From a bacterium (lineage in GTDB: Bacteria > SZUA-79 > Acidulodesulfobacterales > Acidulodesulfobacteraceae), in the NCBI GenBank assembly GCA_021812245.1, contig JAKAOK010000005.1, positions 1 to 64,000 on the forward strand: a stretch of 64,000 bases of DNA, read 5' to 3'. This document shows, one piece after another, positions 54,483 to 64,000 of this stretch (positions are counted from its first letter, which is position 1; the number at the start of each line of letters is the position of its first letter). Made by a program: the position numbers and the translations under genes. The notes under the pieces were generated by a model. That model was given only the letters and a program-made list of their open reading frames with translations. It did no database searches and was not told where the DNA came from.

Positions 54483-56087
54483 TTATTCTTCAAATTTTAT
54501 TCTTGGAAACAGGATTTCGGTTTTTTCCGATATGCGGCATCCGTCTTTAAATAGTTTCCGGCAATTATCCGCCATATCTTCGGGGCGCGCCGAAAAACCC
54601 GCCGAATCGAATGGCTTGATATTTAATATGCCGTTAATTTTTCCCGACGTTTCCGGCATAAACGGGTAAATCAGATAAGATATATAATAAATAGAAACGG
54701 CGGCGGTCTTCAATATTTTCAATAAATTCGTTTTTTCTTCCGGGTCTTCCATATTTAATTTCCACGGCGCCGAATCGTTTATATATTTGTTCAGAGTGTT
54801 TATAAACCTGAATATATCTTCCAAAATCTTTGCAAAATCGTAATCGTCGTATCTGCCGTTTAAACCCTTTAAGATATCGTAAGCGGTTTTCAAAACCGCC
54901 CCGTCTTCGGAAACGCCGCCTCCCGGAACCATCCCACCCGTATATTTATTTAACATTGCAGCGGTTCTGGAAACTAAATTTCCAAGGTCGTTCGCAAGTC
55001 CCGAATTGTATCTCACGACAAAATTATCGATATTAAAGTCGCCGTCCAGACCGAGGGTGATTTCGCTTAAAAGATAATACCTGAGCGCATCAGGGCCGAA
55101 TTTATTAATCAACGATACCGGATCAACGACGTTTCCAAGGGACTTCGACATCTTTTTACCGTCTGTAAGCCACCAGCCGTGAGCCATTATGGTTTTAGGG
55201 GGTTCAAGTCCCAAAGCGAAAAGCATAATAGGCCAGTAAACGGCATGGAATTTAAGAATATCTTTCCCTACTATATGGTTGGCCGATTTAAAAAAGGAGG
55301 TAAAATCAGGATTTTTGCCGTCAATAAAATCTTCGTATCCCAAACCGGTCAGATAGTTTAAAAGAGCGTCAAACCAGACGTATATGATATGTTTATCGTC
55401 GCCCGGCACGGGAATTCCCCATTTAAAAGAAGTTCTTGATATGCTTAAATTTTTCAACCCTTCGTTTACGAAAGACAAAACCTCATTTTTCCTGAAATCC
55501 GGTTTTATAAAACCATAGTTGCGCGATATATAATCTAAAAGTTTTTTCTCATATTTGTCTAATTTTAAAAAATAGCTCTCTTCTTTGACTTTAACGGCCT
55601 GCCTTCCGCACTGCGGACATTTGCCTTCGATAAGAGATTTTTCCGTAAGGAAGGTTTCGCAGGGAGTGCAGTACCATCCTTCGTATTCGGACAAATACAC
55701 ATCGCCGTTTTCCAACAATTTTTCGAAAGCAATCCGGACGGTTTTTATATGGTCGGCATCGGTAGTTCTGATAAACCTGTCATACGATATATTAAGTTCC
55801 GAAAAAAGCTCTTTGAATTTAATATACACGGAATCGGCAAGGTCTTTAGGCGTCATGCCTCTTAAATTTGCTTCTTTTTCTATTTTCAATCCATGTTCGT
55901 CCGTTCCCGTAAGAAAAAAAACCATGTAACCGGAAAGCCTTTTAAATCTAGCGATAGAATCGGCTATCACCGTGGAATACGCATGTCCTATATGCGGCTT
56001 ATCGTTTACGTAATAAATAGGGGTCGTAACGTAAAAATAGCCGTTAATTTTACCGCTATCGCGATTATTGCTCGTCATAACCGTCAT
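54483..56087 (-). CDS. metG: Methionyl-tRNA synthetase
   Basis: 'TTPIYYVNDKPHIGHAYSTVIAD', 'GKKMSKSLGNVVDP', Zn motifs CTPC/CPQC. Confidence 0.97.
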   Translation of the reverse strand: MTVMTSNNRDSGKINGYFYVTTPIYYVNDKPHIGHAYSTVIADSIARFKRLSGYMVFFLTGTDEHGLKIEKEANLRGMTPKDLADSVYIKFKELFSELNISYDRFIRTTDADHIKTVRIAFEKLLENGDVYLSEYEGWYCTPCETFLTEKSLIEGKCPQCGRQAVKVKEESYFLKLDKYEKKLLDYISRNYGFIKPDFRKNEVLSFVNEGLKNLSISRTSFKWGIPVPGDDKHIIYVWFDALLNYLTGLGYEDFIDGKNPDFTSFFKSANHIVGKDILKFHAVYWPIMLFALGLEPPKTIMAHGWWLTDGKKMSKSLGNVVDPVSLINKFGPDALRYYLLSEITLGLDGDFNIDNFVVRYNSGLANDLGNLVSRTAAMLNKYTGGMVPGGGVSEDGAVLKTAYDILKGLNGRYDDYDFAKILEDIFRFINTLNKYINDSAPWKLNMEDPEEKTNLLKILKTAAVSIYYISYLIYPFMPETSGKINGILNIKPFDSAGFSARPEDMADNCRKLFKDGCRISEKTEILFPRIKFEE

Positions 56088-56853
56088 TCGTAAAGACGGC
56101 GGCAGGCGTTTCCTCTACCTCCATTCCGGCTTTCTCCGTTATTTTAGTTTCTGCAGGCGATTTTTCTTCGTTATGGTTATCGGCGGCATATTTATCCTTG
56201 CAGATGTCCTCGCCATACACAGGCGGGTCAAAAGCAAGACAGCATAAAAGCCTGCCGCAATAACCTACGAACTTGCTGGTATTCTGGCATTGCAGCTTGG
56301 TGATTTTAGAAGTTACCGCATTCATCTCGTTTACTATTGAAGTACAGCAGCAAACTCTTCCGCAAACACCTATTCCGCCCAAAATTTTGCATTCGTCGCG
56401 GATGTTAATCTGGCGCATTTCTATCCTTAAATGAAATCTCGCGGCAAGAATTTTCACAAGCTCTCTGAAATCGACCCTCTCTTCCGCGCTGTAATAAAAA
56501 ACAAGTTTATTTTCGGAGGGCATATACTTAACCCTTAACAATTTCATTATAAGTTTAAGTTCTTCCGCATTTTTTCTGCAGAAATCCAAACCTTCGTTCT
56601 CTATCCGATAATGTATATACTTCTCGCCGGTTTCAAAAGGAAAAAGTTTTCTGATTATCGAACAGGCGTGTTGCGAATGAGAGATATTGCCGCCGCCATC
56701 CTCAAAAATTTTGGCTTCTCTTGAAACTGTTCCTAAATAAATAATTTTATCCTGTTCGACAAGTACTCTGTCGTTCACGGAAAGTTCGGGAATTTTCGTA
56801 ACGCATTCTAATGTGTAACCCATTTCAATTATTTTTACTTCGGCTATTCTCAT
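56065..56853 (-). CDS. PSP1-domain protein (RicT/YaaT family)
   Basis: 'YYSAEERVDFRELVKILAARFHLRIEMRQINIRDECKILGGIGVCGRVCCCTS'. Confidence 0.93.
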   Translation of the reverse strand: MRIAEVKIIEMGYTLECVTKIPELSVNDRVLVEQDKIIYLGTVSREAKIFEDGGGNISHSQHACSIIRKLFPFETGEKYIHYRIENEGLDFCRKNAEELKLIMKLLRVKYMPSENKLVFYYSAEERVDFRELVKILAARFHLRIEMRQINIRDECKILGGIGVCGRVCCCTSIVNEMNAVTSKITKLQCQNTSKFVGYCGRLLCCLAFDPPVYGEDICKDKYAADNHNEEKSPAETKITEKAGMEVEETPAAVFTNDGYDEQ

Positions 56854-56887
56854 CTTTTAATATATTTTTTAAGTTTACGCAATGTTT

Positions 56888-58006
56888 TCATAAGGACAAA
56901 AGTTTCGAGAAATAAGAATCAGCCGCTATAGATTTGTTTAAATTATAGCTATTTATTTTTTCTATATGCTCCACGGTCGATTCTATCATATATCCGATAT
57001 CCTTTGAAGATACTGCCGAATCTAAGGCAAACCTTTTTATTTCGTCCGCAATATCTTCATTATATAATAATTTTTCACTTTTTGACATCTTATAAATATA
57101 AATATCCCTGAGAATGAATAAAATTAATTCAAATACGGCACTTTTATCCTCATTTTCTTCTGCCGAGACGGCGCACTTTTCTAAAACTTTTGCCTTACCT
57201 TTTTTTTCCATAGCATTAAATTTAGCTGATATTTCATAAGGGTTTTTATTAATGTTTTTATTTTTATATTCCTCAAATAATTCCTTAAAAATCGTATTAA
57301 TCAAAAAATTTCTCTTTTCTAAATATCTGCCTTCGACCAGCCCGCGAAAACCGGAGTAACTGCCTCTTGAGAGTTTAGAATAAAATTTTAACGTTTCACC
57401 CGGGATATCCGGGAATTCCGATTTAAAAACATCCGATAAGACTTCGCCAGGGACGGGACTGAACCCTAGCAGGAGGCATCTCGATATGACGGTCGGCAAA
57501 AGCATGCCTGCGTTAGAAGTTACGAGAATGAAGACGGTTTTTCCCCGCGGCTCTTCAAGCATTTTCAATAAAGCGTTTGCGGCGGACGCATTCATAGAAG
57601 AGGCTTCGTCGATAATAATAAACCTGTATCCGGGATAAGCGGGGGTCAAACTAAGAAATGAATCTATTTTATGAATGCTTTCTATTTTAACGGCGCTTCC
57701 GGATGGCTCTATAATCAGGAGATTCGGGCTTACGCCGTTTAAAAAGCTTAGGCAGGAAGGACATTTCCCGCAAAAATTCAAATTCAGGGAAGAACTACCG
57801 CCTTCACCGGAAAAAGCCCTGTAATCTCCGCATAAAACGGAGACGGCAAATGCGGTTGCCGTAAATTTTTTTCCGATGTTCTTCTGGCCGTAAAACAAAA
57901 GTCCTGAAGGCATTCTACCGCCGGCAAACAAACCGTTTAAAAACTCTAACTGCTTTTTATGTCCGGCAATATTAGAAATATCGTAATTTTTATAATCCGA
58001 ATCCAT
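56888..58006 (-). CDS. holB: DNA polymerase III delta' subunit
   Basis: 'GHKKQLEFLNGLFAGGRMPSGLLFYGQKNIGKKFTATAFA', 'IIDEASSMNASAANALLKMLEEPRG'. Confidence 0.93.
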   Translation of the reverse strand: MDSDYKNYDISNIAGHKKQLEFLNGLFAGGRMPSGLLFYGQKNIGKKFTATAFAVSVLCGDYRAFSGEGGSSSLNLNFCGKCPSCLSFLNGVSPNLLIIEPSGSAVKIESIHKIDSFLSLTPAYPGYRFIIIDEASSMNASAANALLKMLEEPRGKTVFILVTSNAGMLLPTVISRCLLLGFSPVPGEVLSDVFKSEFPDIPGETLKFYSKLSRGSYSGFRGLVEGRYLEKRNFLINTIFKELFEEYKNKNINKNPYEISAKFNAMEKKGKAKVLEKCAVSAEENEDKSAVFELILFILRDIYIYKMSKSEKLLYNEDIADEIKRFALDSAVSSKDIGYMIESTVEHIEKINSYNLNKSIAADSYFSKLLSL

Positions 58007-58087
58007 AAATTAATCCTTATTTATTTGTCATTGCTAGTGCATGAGGTTGCTTCGCTAACGCTCGCAATGACACCGTTTTGTCATTTT

Positions 58088-58750
58088 TTACGGTTTTCTT
58101 TTTTCTAACATTTTCAAAATATCCTCTCCGACCTCTCCGGCAATTTTTTCTATCGGCGCGGAAGCATCTATTAATTTAATCCGTTCCTTGTGCTTTTCCG
58201 AAAGGCACAGGTAATTTTTTCTAACAGAGTTAAAAAACTCCGGCGGACGGGAGTCGAAACCGTCTATTTTACACACTCTGCCGCTTAACCTGCCCAGTGC
58301 CGTTTCCGGTTTTAAATCAAATAAATATGTTCTATCGATAGAAAATTTTTTTTGCTTAAGAATAAATTCGCTTACATAAAATATAAAGTTTTTCAAATGT
58401 TTATCTTCCAGGGTATTATTAAGTCCCGCCGCCTGATACGCAAACGTGGAATCGATAAACCTGTCGCAGATTATAACGTCTAAACAGTTTAATTTTGCTT
58501 TGATTTCGTCTATATGGACTGTTCTATCGGCGGAAAAAAGGAACAGCGCAGTCAAGGCGCCAAGGGGGGCGGCGGTTTCCGTGCGTGAGCCGAGAATCTC
58601 GCCTCGTATAAATTTTCCGAGCGGCGTTTCGGTCGGTTCTTTTATAAGCATCGTTTTGTATCCGTCTTTCTCCAAGCGCGCCTTTAGAATTTTGGAAACG
58701 GTGGTCTTGCCGGAACCGTCTATTCCTTCAAGCGTTATAAAAATACCCAT
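58088..58750 (-). CDS. tmk: Thymidylate kinase
   Basis: 'ITLEGIDGSGKTTVSKILKARLE', 'DVIICDRFIDSTFAYQ'. Confidence 0.96.
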   Translation of the reverse strand: MGIFITLEGIDGSGKTTVSKILKARLEKDGYKTMLIKEPTETPLGKFIRGEILGSRTETAAPLGALTALFLFSADRTVHIDEIKAKLNCLDVIICDRFIDSTFAYQAAGLNNTLEDKHLKNFIFYVSEFILKQKKFSIDRTYLFDLKPETALGRLSGRVCKIDGFDSRPPEFFNSVRKNYLCLSEKHKERIKLIDASAPIEKIAGEVGEDILKMLEKRKP

Positions 58751-58865
58751 ATTAAATATACTAAAAAAATTTCAAAAAATAAATTTAGGTTTATTTTTTT
58801 ATTTTATCATAACTGCCGGAAAAGTTGTCGGGAAAACTGCAAATCCCTCCGGCAGTAAAGAATAA

Positions 58866-59118
58866 CCCTAATCCCGATTTAGAAAATATTTATAAGTTCT
58901 AATACTGAATAACAATGGATTCCCGCTTTCGCGATATTTCCGTCTGCGTTTATCAAAGCATGTCTTTGATGCAGACAGAAATGGACACCCGTTGGGTGAA
59001 ATCTTAAATCCCCATATTGTCATTCCCGCGAAAGCGATATTTCCATCCGTGTTTATCGAAGCATGTCTTTGATACGGATGGAAATGCCAGAAAATAAATT
59101 TCTAAATTGGGATTTGGG
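58866..59118. repeat. Family A composite with two bulged hairpins
   Basis: ccgtctgcgtttatcaaagcatgtctttgatgcagac and ccatccgtgtttatcgaagcatgtctttgatacggatgg in one element. Confidence 0.9.
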
Positions 59119-59171
59119 AATAAAATAAATCTGTCCCTTTTTAAAAAAGTTGTTATATAATATAAGCTTAT

Positions 59172-60263
59172 ATGAACATAGATTTATTCGATTATAAATT
59201 CGACGAAAAACAGATTGCGAAATATCCGGCGTTTGACCGTAGCGAGGCAAGACTGCTTGCCGTGGACGTCCAAAATTTTAAAATAGAACATAAAAAATTC
59301 TATGAAATAACGGAATACATAAATGAGGGCGACGTCGTAGCGGTTAACAACTCTTACGTAAAAAAAGCCAGAATATTCGGGAAAAGGGATTCTGGAGGCA
59401 AAGTAGAAATATTTATAACGGAATTTCCTATAAAAATATCCTTTCCTTTAAAACTGAAATCACTCTTGAAATCCCACAAAACCGTTAAGGAAGGTGAGGA
59501 AATTACCGTAAGCGGACAGGCGGATATTCAAAGCCGGCGGACGGTTTTCAAAACCGTCAAAGCGGTCAAAAACTTGGGAGAAGGAAATTACGAAATATTA
59601 ATAAAAACGAAGGAGGATTACGATTATATTTTCGGCAAATGTGCTCTAATTCCCCTTCCGCCTTACATAAAACGGGCGGCGGAAGAAGCCGACGATTTAT
59701 ATTACCAGACGGTTTACGCCGACGATTCGGCCGGATTTTCCGTAGCCGCTCCTACCGCCGGTTTACACTTTAACGATAAAACCATAAGCCGAATAAAAGA
59801 AAAAGGTGGAATTTTCACCTCGGTTTCTTTAAATATCGGACTCGGAACTTTCCTTCCGGTAAGAACCGCCGACATAAGGAAACATAACATACATAAAGAA
59901 ACCTACTCTATTTCTAAAGAAACGGCAGATACGATAAATAGCGCGGTAAAATCAGGCAATAAAATAATATTGACCGGAACTTCCACGGTCCGATGCATAG
60001 AATCTTCGGCGAAAGCAGATAGCGGCGTTATTAAAGCGGTCTACGGAGAAAATCTCGAAACTTCGCTTTATATTTATCCCGGATATAAATTTAAAATAAC
60101 TAAAAATCTCATTACGAACTTTCATCAGCCGAAATCGTCCCTTTATATTATGATTTGCGCCTTAATAGGCATAGAAAAAACAAGGTCGGTTTACGAAGAG
60201 GCCATAAAAAAGGGCTACTCGCTTTTCAGCTACGGCGACGCAATGTATCTGTATAATATATAA
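59172..60263 (+). CDS. queA: tRNA preQ1(34) S-adenosylmethionine ribosyltransferase-isomerase
   Basis: 'NIDLFDYKFDEKQIAKYPAFDRSEARLLA', 'VAAPTAGLHFNDKTI', 'TNFHQPKSSLYIM'. Confidence 0.96.
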   Translation: MNIDLFDYKFDEKQIAKYPAFDRSEARLLAVDVQNFKIEHKKFYEITEYINEGDVVAVNNSYVKKARIFGKRDSGGKVEIFITEFPIKISFPLKLKSLLKSHKTVKEGEEITVSGQADIQSRRTVFKTVKAVKNLGEGNYEILIKTKEDYDYIFGKCALIPLPPYIKRAAEEADDLYYQTVYADDSAGFSVAAPTAGLHFNDKTISRIKEKGGIFTSVSLNIGLGTFLPVRTADIRKHNIHKETYSISKETADTINSAVKSGNKIILTGTSTVRCIESSAKADSGVIKAVYGENLETSLYIYPGYKFKITKNLITNFHQPKSSLYIMICALIGIEKTRSVYEEAIKKGYSLFSYGDAMYLYNI

Positions 60264-60290
60264 TATATAATATATATATAAAGTTAGCAT

Positions 60291-61403
60291 ATGGCATTTA
60301 AAATAATTAAAAAAGATGGGCGCACCGCCGCAAGAACGGGCATACTCGAAACAAAAAACGGAACGATAGAAACGCCGGTTTTTATGCCGGTCGGGACCAT
60401 AGGCACGGTAAAATCGCTGTCGCCCTTCGAAATATACGATGAAGGTTTCAGAATTATGCTGTCCAACACCTATCATCTTTTTTTAAGGCCGGGAACGGAA
60501 GTAATCCAAAAATTCGGCTCCCTGAGAAACTTTACCGGATATAAAGGCTCTATACTGACCGATTCCGGCGGGTTTCAAATTTTCAGCCTTGCAAAGTTCG
60601 CAAAGATTAAAGACGAGGGCGTAGAGTTTATGTCCCATATAGACGGAGAAACCCATTTTTTCACCCCCGAACGCGTAATAGAAATCCAACAGGCTTTGGA
60701 TTCCGATATAATGATGCAGTTGGACGTTTTTTCCGGACCCGGAGCAAAAAGAGAAAAAGCGGAAAAAGATTTAGATACGACTTTAAAATGGGCGGAAAAA
60801 TCTATTAAAGCTAAAAACGGAACTGCATCGGCAATTCCGAAAAATATGCTCTTCCTCATAACGCAGGGCAACTTTTTTGAAGATCTGAGGGAAAAATCCG
60901 CCCGCATAATGACCGGAATGGATGCCGACGGTTATGCGGTAGGAGGGCTCGCCGTGGGCGAAACAAAAGAAATTATGCTGAGAATGCTTGAAATTTCCGC
61001 GTCCAATCTTCCGGAAAACAAACCCCGCTATCTTATGGGCGTCGGAACTCCTTCCGATATAGTCAACGCCGTATCTCTGGGAATAGATATGTTCGACTGC
61101 GTCCTGCCGACGAGAAACGCAAGGAACGGCTTTGTTTTTACATCTCGGGGAACGGTCAACATAAAAAATTCTTCGTATAAATCCGAAACTTTGCCTATCG
61201 ACCCCGAATGCGATTGCTTTTGCTGTAAAAATTTCAGCGCCGCATACGTCCGGCATGCTTTTATGAGCAGGGAAATATTTGCGCAGAGGCTTTTGACTAT
61301 TCATAATCTACATTTCTATCAAAATTTGATTTTATGTATAAGGCGGTCTATCGGCGACGGCAGTTTTTATGATTTTTCCAAAAATTATTCATCTTTATTT
61401 TGA
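60291..61403 (+). CDS. tgt: tRNA-guanine transglycosylase
   Basis: 'TPVFMPVGTIGTVKSLSP', 'LTDSGGFQIFSLAKF', 'FDCVLPTRNARNG'. Confidence 0.97.
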   Translation: MAFKIIKKDGRTAARTGILETKNGTIETPVFMPVGTIGTVKSLSPFEIYDEGFRIMLSNTYHLFLRPGTEVIQKFGSLRNFTGYKGSILTDSGGFQIFSLAKFAKIKDEGVEFMSHIDGETHFFTPERVIEIQQALDSDIMMQLDVFSGPGAKREKAEKDLDTTLKWAEKSIKAKNGTASAIPKNMLFLITQGNFFEDLREKSARIMTGMDADGYAVGGLAVGETKEIMLRMLEISASNLPENKPRYLMGVGTPSDIVNAVSLGIDMFDCVLPTRNARNGFVFTSRGTVNIKNSSYKSETLPIDPECDCFCCKNFSAAYVRHAFMSREIFAQRLLTIHNLHFYQNLILCIRRSIGDGSFYDFSKNYSSLF

Positions 61404-61481
61404 CTTTCTTTAAATATAAATATAATATAATAAAATTCCCGAATTAATAAAATAATAAATTTAATAGAAAAAGGAGCAAGT

Positions 61482-61832
61482 ATGAAAATTTTATCTGTTT
61501 TATTTAGTCAGTTCTCGGTTAAAAACGCCTATGCCGCTTCAGGCGCAGCGTCCGCTTCAGGAGGCTGGGAATCGACTTTAATGAATTTTGCGCCGCTTAT
61601 CGCTATCGTGGCCATCTTTTACCTTTTGGTAATACTTCCCCAGCAAAAAAGAACTAAAGAGCATAAAAAAATGATAGAATCTCTTAAGGTCGGAGACGAA
61701 GTTCTGACTACCGGAGGCATATTCGGCATTATTACCGGAATAGCCGACCAGCTTTTTACTATAGAAATAGCAAAAGACGTTAAAATCAAAATTACCAAAA
61801 GCGCCATTGCGACGAAAACCGTAAAACAGTAA
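61482..61832 (+). CDS. yajC: Preprotein translocase subunit YajC
   Basis: 'FAPLIAIVAIFYLLVILPQQKRTKEHKKMIESLKVGDEVLTTGGIFGIIT'. Confidence 0.95.
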   Translation: MKILSVLFSQFSVKNAYAASGAASASGGWESTLMNFAPLIAIVAIFYLLVILPQQKRTKEHKKMIESLKVGDEVLTTGGIFGIITGIADQLFTIEIAKDVKIKITKSAIATKTVKQ

Positions 61833-61893
61833 AAACGGTAGAATTTAAAATATTTTATAATTTAACAAGTATAATTTTCTTTTATGGTGGAGC

Positions 61894-63474
61894 TTGATGA
61901 AACCGGTTAAAACTCGAGTAATTTTAATAGCCGTATTTATTTTTATATCTTTTTTTTCGATAATCCCTTCCATCTACCCAAATACACCGGCATGGTGGAA
62001 AGCCGTAATAGGAAATGCAGAAATGCATCTAGGACTGGACCTTCAGGGCGGCGTCTATCTCGTCGAAAAAGTCGAGGCCGATAAGGCCGTAAAAGAAAAA
62101 TTATATAAAGACTACTCCGATATAAAATCTTTCATAAAAACTAAAAACATCGGCAAGGGCAAAGATTTAACATTTAGAGACGATTACATAGTTTTGAGCG
62201 GAAGCCTCTTGAAAAATAAACCGGCGGTTTCCAGCCTTAAAAATTATCTGAAAAACCATCATATTTCTTTGCGGTTATCCGGCGATACGATAAATTTTAA
62301 ACCGTCGGCTCTTGCTTTATATAAAAAAGAAGCCGTGGGGGGGGCCGTCGAAGTAATGAGGAACAGGATAGACCAGTTCGGACTCGTGGCTCCAAAAATC
62401 GCCCGCCAGGGAAAAGATTTAATAGTGGTAGAAATGCCGGGGGTAAAAAACGTCAAACAAGCCATCAAACTCATAGGAAAAACCGCAAGGCTTACTTTTA
62501 AGCTTGTGGACGACAAACATAATCTGATGAATGCATTAAACGGAAATGTTCCGAAAGGCGACGAAATTCTATACCACGCTACATACAATAAATATACGCA
62601 TAAAACGGCAAAAAGACCTTATCTTATACAAAAAGCGGTGTTGATGGACGGAGCCGCTATTTCAAGCGCAAACGTTCAGATGAACCGCTATAATCAGCCC
62701 GTCGTTGGGGTTTCTTTGAACTCGGCCGGAGCAAAACAGTTTGGAAATATCACTACAAAATATACCGGCGAAAGACTGGCTATTATACTCGATAACAACG
62801 TTATTTCCGCTCCGGTTATAGAAGAGCCTATACTCGGCGGAAACGCGTCTATTTCCGGACGCTTTACCATGGCGCAGGCAAACAATCTCGCAATCGCTCT
62901 CCGTTCCGGCGCATTGCCGGCTCCCGTAAAAATAATACAGAATAATACGGTAGGTCCTACCCTTGGAGCAGACTCGATACACGACGGAATACTTGCCGCA
63001 ATAGTAGGCACTATTCTCGTTATCGGTTTTATGATATTTTATTACAAACTTTCCGGTTTAATCGCGGATTTCGCCCTCATAGAAAACGTCCTGTTCCTTA
63101 TGGCGGCGCTTTCACTGTTCGGAGCAACGCTCACGCTACCGGGCATTGCCGGAATTATTTTGACCATAGGTATGTCCGTTGACTCCAATGTCCTTATTTT
63201 TGAAAGAATACGGGAGGAACTCAGAGAAGGAAAGCCTGTCGTAATAGCCGTAGAAAACGGATACAATAAAGCCTTTTTTACTATTTTGGATTCACACGTT
63301 ACGGCTCTTATTACCGCGGCGGTTCTTTTTTATTTCGGTTCAGGACCCGTAAAGGGTTTTGCCGTAACGCTGTCTTTGGGCATAATGATTAACCTGTTCA
63401 CTTCTTTAGTCGGCACAAAGGTTATATTCGATATGATATCAAACAAAAAAGAACTTAATAAATTAAGTATTTAA
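61894..63474 (+). CDS. secD: Protein translocase subunit SecD
   Basis: 'LGLDLQGGVYLVEKVEAD', 'GMSVDSNVLIFERIREELREGK'. Confidence 0.96.
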   Translation: MMKPVKTRVILIAVFIFISFFSIIPSIYPNTPAWWKAVIGNAEMHLGLDLQGGVYLVEKVEADKAVKEKLYKDYSDIKSFIKTKNIGKGKDLTFRDDYIVLSGSLLKNKPAVSSLKNYLKNHHISLRLSGDTINFKPSALALYKKEAVGGAVEVMRNRIDQFGLVAPKIARQGKDLIVVEMPGVKNVKQAIKLIGKTARLTFKLVDDKHNLMNALNGNVPKGDEILYHATYNKYTHKTAKRPYLIQKAVLMDGAAISSANVQMNRYNQPVVGVSLNSAGAKQFGNITTKYTGERLAIILDNNVISAPVIEEPILGGNASISGRFTMAQANNLAIALRSGALPAPVKIIQNNTVGPTLGADSIHDGILAAIVGTILVIGFMIFYYKLSGLIADFALIENVLFLMAALSLFGATLTLPGIAGIILTIGMSVDSNVLIFERIREELREGKPVVIAVENGYNKAFFTILDSHVTALITAAVLFYFGSGPVKGFAVTLSLGIMINLFTSLVGTKVIFDMISNKKELNKLSI

Positions 63475-63492
63475 TAAATACGGAGTCGAAAA

Positions 63493-64000
63493 TTGGAATT
63501 CATTAAAAACACGCATTATGATTTTATAGCTAAAAGAAAATATTCGTTCGTCTTATCGTCCATTCTGGTAATATTCGGTATAATCGAAATTATAACGATG
63601 ATAGCCGGAGCGGCTAAGATAGGAATAGATTTTACCGGCGGACTGTCTATGGAACTGGCGTTTAAACATAAAATTTCTATATCTTCCGTCCGAAAAATAC
63701 TGATACCCGCGGGATTCAAAGACGTAAAATTAGTTAAAATCAAGGGCAAAAACGATATTATAATCCAAACCAAAGCGGCGGCGAAAGATTTGAACGCTTA
63801 TACCGCAGAAATTAAGCAGGTCGTTAAAAAATCCTTCGAAAAAAACCCGCCCAAAGTGGTCAGCAGTGAAATGATAGGGCCGTCCGTAGGAAAAAAACTT
63901 TCGAGAGACGCCGTTATCGCTATTATCATATCTATTATTGCAATAATATTGTATATCACATGGCGGTTCGAATTCAGATTCGGCCTTGCGGCGGCCATAG
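63493..64000 (+). CDS. secF: Protein translocase subunit SecF (partial, runs off window; TTG start)
   Basis: TTG GAA TTC.. reads MEFIKNTHYDFIAKRKYSFVLSSILVIFGIIEI..IGIDFTGGLSMELAFKHKIS, directly after secD. Confidence 0.9.
   Translation, partial: MEFIKNTHYDFIAKRKYSFVLSSILVIFGIIEIITMIAGAAKIGIDFTGGLSMELAFKHKISISSVRKILIPAGFKDVKLVKIKGKNDIIIQTKAAAKDLNAYTAEIKQVVKKSFEKNPPKVVSSEMIGPSVGKKLSRDAVIAIIISIIAIILYITWRFEFRFGLAAAI

Noticed and set aside
60162-61304. Minus-strand ORFs under queA/tgt
   Set aside because: Antisense to well-supported tRNA modification genes; no domain signatures.

Overview
The 64 kb window is an AT-rich bacterial chromosome segment. Gene content and synteny look deltaproteobacterial-like, possibly an Acidulodesulfobacterales-type lineage; the taxonomy is inference only. 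Most of it is housekeeping: cobalamin lower-ligand and nucleotide-loop genes with a ThiC-family gene, an isc-type Fe-S cluster, infC-rpmI-rplT-ihfA, recA-pilT-recX-alaS, mreBCD/mrdA/rodA, tmk-holB-ricT-metG-tatD, and queA-tgt-yajC-secDF. One tRNA-Val(CAC) is present. The unusual content is: (1) several interacting families of dispersed palindromic or MITE-like repeats. Two of them share a bulged-hairpin core (CTGC-GTTT-AT..stem-loop..AT-GCAG) with covarying stems. (2) A cassette-like array at 18.7-22.2 kb, where DUF4258/DUF2283 pairs, a broken partner gene and a RAYT-type (Y1/IS200-like) transposase are each followed by the same 3' repeat ending in the AAATAAATCTGTCCCC motif. (3) Repeats inserted in frame in at least four protein genes. 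(4) A single-haem (CAVCH) outer-membrane beta-barrel candidate resembling the Cyc2 porin-cytochrome superfamily, next to a small cytochrome c. (5) A ThiC-family gene in a cobalamin operon that may be a benzimidazole (BzaF-type) synthase. All calls were made by eye from sequence and the supplied ORFs; no database search was run.
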